Shown here: positions 1-10,063 of the stretch, piece by piece
Layout: every line of letters starts with the position of its first letter
How positions within the stretch are numbered: the first letter of the stretch is position 1
Assembly (NCBI GenBank): GCA_013433145.1
Contig: CM024181.1
Coordinates: 3,782,001-3,846,000, forward strand
Direction: 5' to 3'
DNA from: Ascaris suum
Lineage: Eukaryota > Nematoda > Chromadorea > Rhabditida > Ascarididae
Length of the DNA stretch: 64,000 nucleotides
Notes under the pieces: generated by a model
What the model saw: the letters and a program-made list of their open reading frames with translations, nothing else
What the model was told of the DNA's origin: nothing
Database searches by the model: none
Translations under genes and position numbers: made by a program

Positions 1-1263
1 TAATTTTTTGGAGTATCCCTTAATTTCTCGAAGAATTGAACGCCCTTTTTCGAGAGTCCAGAAAAATAGAAGAATATGAAGTCTAAAGAAGAGGAAAGAC
101 TCATTTAGAATAGAAAAAATCCTCCTGATTATATGAGCCTTTCATCGAGAATCTTAGAAAACAAAAGCATCCAAGTATCCCAATCGACAATTTTCCACGT
201 ATCATGTCCAGAAATTTTCATTTAATTCCAGGTCGTATCCTATGAAAGAGTATATCGTTACTAGAATTCAACCAAAATATAGTCTGCGAAAATTTATTTG
301 TAACTTATGAGAAGCGATTACTCTTTAATAAACACCAAATCGCGTTAAATATTGCAGTAGGATAGATAAAACTTTGTCAATCTGTGGAAGCCTCATAAAA
401 TACTTAGTGCTCTAAAATAAATGAGAAAGCACGCCAGTAAAATGATGCACTCTATGCGCTCTTTCGCAATCCTTTCATTAAAGTGAGCACTTTGAAAAAA
501 GCAAAACAGCGTAAAATGTGCGCAACAGCGCATTCAACTCATTCAATCTGCGTGCAGTTGCAAAAGGCATGCGTAATTCAGGCACATAAATCAACTTGAC
601 AGCCGACATGAGGAGCATTCTATGCTGCAGATTATATTATACCTACCAAGATTCATGCTGAAGTTTTGGGATTCTTGAGTGAAAATTGTCAGACAAACAC
701 GCAGACAGACACATACAAATGTATAAAGAAAAGCCCAACGCAATGTGTTTTGCAAATACAAACCTGCAAAAGACATTTTTAAAAAGAGTGAAAGCGGAAG
801 CAAAGTTTCACACAATGACTATCACCAATGATGTCTAGATTATTACTTAGCCACTTAAATAACTGTGTTCAAGACGGCAATTCTTTATATCGAAAGGGTG
901 ACGCAGTCCGCTCAATTTACAAAAATAATTCATTAAGTGGGATAGCACTGCACCTAATTTCCGCCACCTTCCCTCCCCTTACCTTATTCCTGTATCAGAA
1001 ATACGGCGGTATGAAGAAAACTATCGAAGAATTTGATGCACTAATGGTCGGCAGTGTTGTACCGTGGAATGAACTTCAACTAAAATCCCGTTGTTCTGAA
1101 AACGGCATCCTAGAGAAGGAGAGAGGGAGGAGAGGAGGAGGGGAAGAAAAGAAGGGGGAGGGAGGGGATATCTTGCGAGGAGCGCAGTTCAAAACTTCGG
1201 TGAGGTCCGTGGGGTCCCAGCAAGGGAAGCTCAAAAAGAATAGCAAAGTTTGGAAAAAGTAAC
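1..1263 (-). other. Presumed first intron of the WDR3-like gene
   Basis: I recognise no WD40 exon on the minus strand here. The stretch is AT-rich, apart from a purine-only G-rich tract at about 1111-1169 (repeated GGAGG/GGGGA blocks). Open frames on both strands over that tract are low-complexity and match no family I know. Confidence 0.4.
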
Positions 1264-1419
1264 CCTTTCGCACGTTCGAAGGTTATAGAAGTTGACGTTC
1301 TCACAAGCTGATACGGCGCAAACGACGTCGTTTACGGCGGCGACTGCACCGTTCGTTGATCCCACAATGTTGCACGTTCCACTGGGCACATATCTGAGGT
1401 ACTGCTTTGTGATACCCAT
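1264..1419 (-). CDS. WDR3: WDR3/UTP12-like WD40 protein, first coding exon (partial gene)
   Basis: Read on the minus strand, 52 codons start at ATG 1419-1417 and end at a GT donor (1263-1262) in phase 0. The peptide begins MGITKQYLRYV and continues with a GS..G turn, then SACENVNFYNLRTCER. This matches the conserved N-terminus of WDR3/UTP12 (MG-TKQYLRY, then ACE-V---LR--E at the first WD blade). The family acts in the nucleolus in the small-subunit processome (18S rRNA maturation, U3/UTP-B complex). The start is supported by an acceptor-like TTTCAG directly before the ATG, as expected for trans-splicing. The family is about 900 residues long, so nearly all of the gene is missing here. I could not find the second exon in the remaining 1.26 kb, so it probably lies left of the window; a lone fragment is possible. 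The gene is transcribed away from the STAR gene. The family call is fairly sure. The extent is not. Confidence 0.75.
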
Positions 1420-1428
1420 CTGAAACGT
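1420..1428 (-). promoter_or_regulatory. Likely trans-splice acceptor of the WDR3-like gene
   Basis: On the minus strand ACGTTTCAG ends directly at the ATG (AG at 1421-1420), leaving no 5' UTR if used. It could be a spliced-leader or a cis acceptor. A cis acceptor would require a noncoding upstream exon. Confidence 0.45.
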
Positions 1429-3280
1429 TACTACTTGTAAGTATTGATGAGTTAAGTGAATATATGAACATTTATGCAGTAAACGAACGATGCAGTATAC
1501 CTCATAACTTGCGCCAAAGTTCCACACTACACTTTCAGGCGGAAATGAGGAAGAGGAGGATGGGGAGGAAAGCGACATGGCCTCAGTCATATTTTCCTTC
1601 CGTCCGAGAAGACAGCACCACTGGTGGAAATTAACATCTACAGTAGGTATAAAAAACTGAGTATTCATAGAAGCTAGCACTATAAAAAGCCCGACACCCT
1701 TGACACCTCGTTATTTCTTTTATTTTTCGATGTTATGTGGTAATTCAAGGATACTATACTGTATTGCAGTAAGTCAAAGTACCAGAAGTTGGTATGACCT
1801 TAACATAACAAAAACACCGCTGCAGGTTTTGCGAACCTCAGAGCCAGGAAATAGTGAGAACTGTTTCACTTCCTATATTCAACTGTCGCTTTCAAAAAAT
1901 TTTCAAAACGAATCCTACATTCAACCTTCTCTCATCTGTGCACTTTAGAAGACAATGCTTGCTTCGACACCGTATCAATGAAACAACAGGCGAAGCAATG
2001 CGCACCTATAACAGGTCTCATGTATAAAAACACTGAAACTCTTGCGCCTATTAGCGCTTCCGGCTATTTACGACCTCAGTCGAGACCTTGGCTAGAAACT
2101 GGGCCGTACCCGACTCCTTACCTATCTTGAACTTGGGCCTGAGCCAAAAGCCAGTATTGTCCTAGCCTCGTTGCCAGTCACTAATGGACCGGACATCGCA
2201 ACCAACCAGTTCGGCAACGACATAACATGGAAGTTGGAGTTCTTACAGTGAGCCTCAAGCTGAAGAGTTAAGAACCTCAACAAAGCCACAAACAGCAACA
2301 TTAAAGGCATAAAAACTTTACGTACCAGTTCATATACAAGTATGCTGTAAAAGCTAATCAAATCTTCAGCAGGTACCCGATAGCTAAAGTCAGGGCCGTT
2401 CGTTCATGAGGTGAAAGGGAGAAGGCAGCCAGGGATCTTCTCTCATGGGGAAAGTGTGGGGAGGGGAAGAGGGGAGGGGGAGAGATGGACTGGAAGGAGA
2501 CGTGGAAGGCATCACCTTCGCTGGGGTTGTAAATATGTATGATTTCTAGACGACGAAGTACGATTAGGGATTCAAAATTTACTGCTAAATCTTGACAAAC
2601 TTGCACTTTTATTGACTTTTTGACTTTGGCTTTTCAATTTCACTGGATTTCCTCTCGAAATCTGCAATATTCACCTAATTTATTTCAATGGATCGAGTTT
2701 TAATTTAGTTCATCTTTAAAACTATTTCGAAAGTTCCGAACAACGGGACTTTTTGGTTAGAAAAATCGAAATTTACAAATTCAATTTAACGATCCAATTA
2801 TTCCAAATAGGTTATAAAAACCAGTTGCAAAATTGCGGCAAAAAAATTCGACAAATCAACGACTAAAAAGATATAACAAAGTTGCATCCTCAATTTGCTT
2901 CATTTTTGCGCTGCAAAAGATTTTAAAAATTCCCGCGATTTTAAATACATTCAAACTGCGTTATTCTATTGCAGCACTAAATATTCAACAAACCGACTGT
3001 TGGCAGTCATTTGAACGAGGTAAATATTATCATTATTCACGTTAATAGTGAACATCGTTTGAATAGATGGAAGAGCCGTTCTAAGCGTACATAGTGCTTA
3101 TATTTCTTGCTTTAACTATCCCAAATTTGACTGTCATTAATCTTGCAGGATAATCTACCACCACATGGTAAAGCCGAAGCCTATCCCTAAACGTGATGGA
3201 ACTAAAGGAAACAAATGGGAAATCAAGTGACACAGATTGGCACGACATGCGCTTTTTGCAGTCGCACTTGTCCAGCTGTT
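1429..3280. other. Intergenic, no gene recognised
   Basis: AT-rich sequence between the divergent WDR3-like and STAR genes. The only notable composition is a G-rich purine tract near 2401-2491. Short open frames on either strand show no conserved motif. Confidence 0.5.
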
Positions 3281-3610
3281 CGTTTATTTATTTATTTCAA
3301 CATCCCGAGATGGCAAAACACTCGAGTGTATGAGCATGGACCGCAAGAACGAGCAAGACGCTCGCAAAGCTATAATTTAGACAAATAGACATTTAATATG
3401 TGAGATGATTATTTACGCGTAGGTTGAAACGACTCAGCCACAGCTTAAAAGCTGAAAGACTTGGTGCACCAATGACATCGGCGGGAAGCAGATTGCAGAC
3501 TCGCGCAACGCGAAACTGGAGACTATGCAGAACATTGTTGGCGATGCAACAACTTCTGTCGGAACTAGATCAAGAGCTTTGTTTCCACTAGTGAAATATT
3601 CAATGAGGTT
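3281..3610 (-). mobile_element. 3' end of a decayed non-LTR (LINE-type) retrotransposon
   Basis: On the minus strand about 59 codons (3569 down to a stop at 3394-3392) read as the usual C-terminal tail of LINE reverse-transcriptase ORFs: FRVARVCNLLPADVIGAPS followed by LSAFKLWLSRFNL. This fits the family pattern F--RV---WN-LP--VV-A-S---FK--L. Upstream the frame is broken: about 10 codons (TSGNKALDLVP) continue the match in another frame, so the copy is dead. After the stop there is about 95 bp of 3' UTR and then a (TAAA)3-type tail, seen on the plus strand as TTTA repeats at 3282-3297; such tails end Jockey/CR1/RTE-like elements. The copy is 5'-truncated, as is usual. The exact clade cannot be decided from so short a piece. 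Confidence 0.6.
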
Positions 3611-6600
3611 AATAAGACTAGCTCTTTAAATAGTATTTTCCACCAAAGGGCTGATGTAAGAAGGCTCTTTGCAACCGGAAAACTGAAATTCAAGTCACCG
3701 ACTGCTATTGTTGCTGATTACCATATCTCGGAAATTGAGTCAAGTAATTGTTCATAATTAGATATGCAAATATCAGCCGCTCAGTTAACATAGATCAGAA
3801 GAAAAGTTTTGTCGACAATGATATCACAGTATAACAATTCGAAACCGAAGCATCTGACTGTGAGAGCAATTTCAACAACACCTATATACCCATTTAGGAC
3901 GGCACTTCTATCCTTCACGTTGGCTTCACAACCACAACGAAATATCTGGTAACGTCCGTGTATGGGGATGAGTGAATTAGGCGTTGAAAACGACAGTCTT
4001 ATTTCCTAAACAATAACTAACTGGGCTTGGTTCCGGTTGGAAAAATCTCCAGCTCCTGAAAATTTATTCACTATACTATGAAGTAAATATAGGGAAAAGC
4101 CGTACTACCCTGACCTGTATTGTACCTTGAGGTTTCAGTTAATACTTCCTCGAGTTTTGCTGTTCGTTTTGACGAAGTCAGGAATAAGGTAGGGTGATCG
4201 TGATCCTCACAAACAGCCAAGAAAAAGGTAGAGAACGAAGGAAGGCGGGGGAACATCGTTTCATAGCATCAAACCTTCAGATTCCTTCTGACAGCTTGCT
4301 CGGCCTCCTTCGCCCATCTCGTCCAGCTGCAGTTCCACCTTTGGTACTATTCACCTTTCAGTGTTTCCCTTGACCATTCCAGAGTTGTAACTGAATATTT
4401 AGCGCAGTTCCCTCCGGCAATTCAAATGTTCGCTGCCTGATAGCCAGCTAATTAAGCGATCGTTTGCAAAAATCATTGAACGGTCTCTTGAGAATCGGCG
4501 ATTCTGGATTACTGAATCGACACACTATCCGCCTCGAAAGGCCGTCTTTTATTCCTCTTCATATTAAATAGCTAACAAAATCTGCTCACTTTTTAGACTT
4601 TAAATTTTAATCTCATTTCACTACTGGCAATTCTTGAGAGTTTTACCAGGTAGCAACATACTTAATTGCTCACGGCTTTTATTCTTGCCCGACTTCCTTG
4701 AACTAGCTCTCATTCTCAACATTTTCAAAACACCTTTAACCAAAAAAATCAATACTAAGCATGCCGTACTTAGTTATTTTAATTTGAGTTAGTATTGCTC
4801 ATTCCGGACAGACTTTACTGAAGAGGATTTAAAGAGAATTGAACTGCATTTGACAGCTCACTGGCAATATTACAGTCATTTTGAATTGCCACTTCCATTA
4901 TGTCACCTGCTGTCAGCATCCGTTGAGAATCACGATTCCGTGAACTTAAGTGTGGTATTACTATAATCATTCAATTAATTACAAATCATTTTTGGAAGTT
5001 AATAACCTCACGTAAACGATAACGGTTATTTGAGCTCAGTTAGTGGCTCATATAACGCATCAAGTAATACAACTGCTATAGATGCAGTATGCAAAGAGCG
5101 GTATGCTATATGACAAAGGTTTCCTCGCAGAAGTTATATGCAAAACGACGCTAACATCTAGTACGGGTTGCTGATATACCTTATTTCGAGTGCTGTGAGG
5201 AATGATTTGTATTAGCATATAAAGAGCTGCGGGCAAATCAAAGTGCTGTCAAAAAGTCCGACGTTGGTGGTGACGTATGATGACGTCAATGCGTTACTGA
5301 TAAGCGCAGATATCGGAGTTTCTCTTGCTCGCTTAGAACGTGTTGCTCTTCTGATACTGATACGGTGGGTATCAGATCAAACAGTTTCGTGGAAGATAAT
5401 CTATGACATTCGAAAGTTGGAGGGGTTCTCGTCGATCCGGCGTCTCTGTCCATTTACCGTATCCCTTGAAGTTTGTCTTCCGGAGAAATATGCAACCAAA
5501 ATGTTTGCTGTGGAGTGTTTTATAACCCTTTCTTAATTACTACTGAAGCAATCTCATCCAGAATTTCAGGTTGCCCACCACACTGCATCGAATAACCAAT
5601 ATATCCATCGCTCTTGTACTCCACTTGCATCTGTATAACGAGAATTGTGAGTGTGCATTGAACTGTTGTCATGTCTGCCATAGTACGATGTGTCATCAGT
5701 TACCGTGTAAGATGAGAGACGTCGAATATCTGCAATATTTGGACGTTAACGCTGTATCGAGGGGTAGTGGTGTGCTGTCTTCGTTGAGGGGTGGTTGCGA
5801 GTTGTTTCGGTGGTGGTGCGGTCGTTCGGTCGTTGCTGTTTATAGTTGATGCTGAGCACCTAACTTGAGCTACTTGCAAACAATAGCACAATGTAAGTAA
5901 CATGCTTTGGTATGTCCTGCTGACTTTTATTTATTTATTTATTGGCTTACTCATTTATTTTAGTTAATATACGTGCAAGTTATATTGTCACCGATTTCCG
6001 TTCAGATTGTCTGATATTTTATTAAACAACGTCATTGCTTTTACACAGATAAGTGATTTTGTTTTGTGCTTTTTTTCTTAATAATTGATAATTCATTCCA
6101 CTATAAAAACGAACTTTTTCCCTCTTTCATTTTTCAGAAGAAATTTCATACTCGGAAATAAAGAAACTTTCCACCTATAAATTTCTAATCGCAAATTATA
6201 TTTGTCGAAGAATTAAGTTAGAAGCTTTCATTTTATGAAAGGTGAACGTAATGTGTAATATATTTTCTCTTTATTAGTTTTTATGGATGATAAATTCCAA
6301 AAAAAAAATCGCTCAAGAAGTTTGAAATCTATCGTTGCTATTTGATTCAACGATCGAATTTAGGTCAGTAGAGAAATTTTTTCATCGACCAAGTTTTTGC
6401 TTCGTCTAGTTCAAGAACGCTGACTCAAATTGCAAATTTCACTCTCTGTATGGAAAGCTCTAAATGGATGAAGAGATTAGCATATTTTATCATTGCTACA
6501 TAATGCTGGAATTATTGAAAAAAAAAAACGCATTTTTCTAATCTGTTAAAAATTGATGCATTCATTTTTGATTAGTTATACATTTGGATTAGTCTATATT

Positions 6601-6620
6601 AATTGCCTCTTATTGCGCTG
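3611..6620. other. Intergenic and likely 5' region of the STAR gene
   Basis: No exon recognised. It contains a (TTTA)4 run at about 5926-5944 and the CRE-like pair at 5271-5288. An open frame at 5243-5536 has no family resemblance. Confidence 0.45.
5271..5288. promoter_or_regulatory. Tandem CRE-like (bZIP/CREB) sites
   Basis: TGACGTAT is followed after two bases by the full palindrome TGACGTCA (5281-5288), the canonical cAMP-response element. It lies about 1.35 kb upstream of the STAR gene start codon. The sequence match is direct. Any function is inference, since single 8-mers occur by chance; the immediate tandem makes this one more notable. Confidence 0.3.
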
Positions 6621-6621
6621 T

Positions 6622-6634
6622 AGAATTTGCAGTA
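6622..6634 (+). promoter_or_regulatory. Likely trans-splice acceptor of the STAR gene
   Basis: GAATTTGCAG ends at 6632, two bases before the chosen ATG (6635). That is the usual distance for spliced-leader addition in nematodes. A cis acceptor with an upstream noncoding exon is the alternative. Confidence 0.4.
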
Positions 6635-9600
6635 ATGGATGCTTCACCGTTGCAAAGCTACAATCCTTTCGGCCAACCACTTGTTAAGCTTCTCAAAGGT
6701 ATTGAGGTATGTCATGCAACGATTCTAATTTAACCACATATTCTTATGATCAAAAGAGTTGAGATGCTCTACTCAAGGTGGCGATGGTATAGACCGAGAA
6801 GAAGAGAAAATAATCATTGATCTCATCGCAGCTTATCGTATCGTCAATTTTTTTAAAGAAAGCTGCAAGGTGACGTCTAATAAATCCCACATTTTTCATC
6901 AATTGCATCGTTTTTGTAATAAATGGGTCGTTTTTTTTCTAAGAGTGATCCCATTTTATACTACTGCATTCTATATTTTAAGTCGACATTTAATGTCACA
7001 CCTCAACACGATTGACTGTGATATCTGATTTCATGTTACAACGACCTTCTTTTACTACCACATCTTTTCGACATTTTCTTCAGAAAGGACTGATTTGAAG
7101 TGGCCATCATATGCAATGCAAAGTTGTTTCGGTATAGTATACTTTAAAGCGGATGGACACCGCTGATTGTTCTTGCCCTCATGTTTTTGTGGCAGAGCTG
7201 ATAATGGAAAGGCCATATTAATTCTGAAAGGGCTTACATCTGCGCTTTATGCCAGGAGTAACGACGATGTACGGCGGGATCCTATTATTTCCTGAGGAGG
7301 TATCTCGGGCAGTTCATAAGCTTGTGGACGCAGGTTCATCTTGCCCCTTTGATTTCATGTGGAATGATTAGCAGAGATGCTTATTGTTTTTATTTTGATG
7401 ATTAATTAACTCATTTAGGCGTATCGCATTTCCGGCGATCAGAAGACACCAAGGAAACCATTTTTCTCGCCTCGTTCCGAAAGAGGTGCGCATATTTAAT
7501 TTTAAATTTGCATTTACAATTGTGCAAATACCCATTGAGACTAGGCTGTTGAGCTCGTCGCAGTATCGCAGCGTTACTGACGAATAGCACTTAGGGATGA
7601 ATAAACGGCTAACTTACGCCGTAATGATCAACTAGTCAGTGCAAATGTCTCAACGATTTCGGATCAGAAACGTATCATAGTGATGCTCGGGAAGATGAAG
7701 GTTTTTCGGAGTATCTTCATTCAGTGATTAATTGAATATATTCTGAAAAAAAAAACGTTTCAGTGATGGCGCATTTGAAAGAATATATCATATTTTTACC
7801 TCATGGTATTTTTATTTTTTAAGTTTTTTCATTGCTAAATCACTAGATGTTATTCTTTCTCCGAACGACCATTCACTGCCACTTCAATAGGAGGCTTCCG
7901 TCTTCCGTCCTTAGTGGCTGGCATATTTTCCGACAACCAGCTGGCTGCTAATGATGCCGGTCTTAGAAGGAAGTCCACTCGCAAACATGGTAATGCCCTC
8001 GTGAGAGACGTTTCTTGATCGCATCCTCCCGATCCCATTATGCGTCTAAGCTATCTCTGAATAATATTCGTTTCCACGCCGAATAGGGTCCTTTTCGTTC
8101 AAATGTTTTTACGTGAAAACATTTCATAGAGTATTCTTCGACTTCTCGATTGCACGTGTAGGTTCTCCGCCTTCTTGTGACGTGGCCTCTTCGTCTTCCC
8201 TCATCTTCTACGTGCGGGTCGAACATCATCTCAAAGCTCGTAGCAATTCTATGAGAATACAGTAGAGCGGCACCGCCGAAGTCTGATGGATAGCACTATG
8301 AGTGTGATGGATTGAGTATTCAGGTTCTTCTTCGAGTCCGGATGACGTTTCTGCGTCGGAATGCACGATGGAGTACCTGGCGGATCTGATAAAAGAGAAG
8401 CGACAATTGAGCATCTTTCCGCAGCTGTTCCCTAATATGGAACGCCTTGTCGACGAAGGTTGTTTCGCAGCTCAACATCTTTTCTTTCTTTAAACTGAAG
8501 CGAGTTGTTTGTTTCCTTGAATAATCTCGCCTTTAGCCTATTTCGTTGAAAGGCTGGATGAGGGGGTGATCGATAGAAATTTTTGAAAATCGGAAACGAC
8601 CGCATCTTCCTTGCGAATCGATAAGTTGTTTATTGGTGCTTCAGTGAGTGTGCAACGCGAGCTGCTGAACCAAAAATGTGGCTGTTATTGCTTGGCAGTA
8701 TTGGTTTGACCAATGTGTGGAGATGGGTCCAGGGAAGGGATGGGTGGAAGGTCTTCTTTTCTCGCTCAATTTCTGTGATACTGTTCAATACTGGAGCGAC
8801 GATGACGTTTTTTGCTGTTTAGAGTTAGTGATTGCTTGTGCAAGTCGCCTTTCAGAGATCAGTCGCGTGCGCACGGTTCTCTTTCAATGCAACTTTTCCA
8901 TCGAGAAGGTCACCCTTCCGGAACCGGAAGGAGAACCCGTCACCGTTCAGGAGAAGGTCTACGTGCCTTGCAAAGAACATCCCGATGCAAGTTTTCAAGA
9001 GCGATTTCAATTTGTGCGCTGATTGTGTTTCAAAGCATTTTTGCCCATAAGGACGGCATATTCGCAGATAAACATGAAACCATCATGAAGAATTGTTGGT
9101 GACTTTCTTTGTGCGCAGATTTTGTTAACTGTGCGTTTTTGCATTTTGGAAAGTCTCTTTTCTTGCTCAAACTTGACAGCGACTTCTGTTGTTTTTGACA
9201 TCGGTTGCTGAGCGACATCGGATTTTCAACGGGATTTAAAATCGCTCGCATTTAAAGAATCGCGCTAACCTTTTCAGTTTCGGGAATCCGGCAGTTTCAT
9301 TTTGCCGTTTCAGTGGTGCAGTGAGGTTTGCATATGTAAGATATATGCGTAGACAGCATATTAAGGTTTTCAGTACAACTTCGTTGGACGCATTCTGGGA
9401 CCGAGGGGAATGACGGCCAAGCAACTAGAGCAGGAAACGGGTTGCAAAATCATGGTCCGAGGACGTGGCTCGATGCGAGATCGTCGTAAGGTACGATAAT
9501 TTCCGAGTTATTTTCCTTGGTGAAGGTGCATATCTTTAAGTGGCTTCATAGAGTATCGCTGGCTCAGCCGTTGATGATCGCAACTGAAAAATGATAAGCG

Positions 9601-9971
9601 AATTTGTCTGGCATTTGTTAATGTAAAGCTTATGAGGTTTTAGAACATAGGATTTGTTTGTATCCATTAAGGGCACTAGAACGCAAGATGGCGGTAAACA
9701 GGTGTTTGATCATATAAGTTCGCTTATTCTTACAGAGGAACAAGGTTTTCTGCATGTTGGGTAGGAGAGATAACTGGAAGTTTGTCCGGTTTCGATGAAA
9801 CCATTTTTCCTTATAAAGTGGTTTCGTTGTTTTTTCCGAATCCCTAAACTGACCTCGAGATCGTTGCTTGGACTCTCATTTTTCATTTGGCAGAAATGAG
9901 GAAGCTGACGATGGCCACTAGCTAGATTTATTAAGGCGTATATGAAGAGTTGAGACTACGGCAGGTCACCT

Positions 9972-10063
<92 letters not shown>

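Noticed and set aside
828..1262. 144-codon plus-strand frame
   Set aside because: Its second half is the purine tract read as Gly/Glu/Arg/Lys and it overlaps antisense to the WDR3 intron; no conserved feature.
1861..1868. CTGTTTCA, the core of the nematode piRNA (Ruby) motif, also at 41452-41459 and 55871-55878
   Set aside because: About one hit per strand is expected by chance in 64 kb of this composition; three is not a cluster, and no clear downstream 21U start was evident.
6635..6706. Alternative STAR exon 1 ending at AAAG|GTATTG (6698), joined directly to the exon at 8324
   Set aside because: It is in phase, but the stronger GAG|GTATGT donor at 6706 plus the exon at 7419-7485 is also fully in phase and adds an SPR-rich segment typical of this region. 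The shorter form could still be an isoform.
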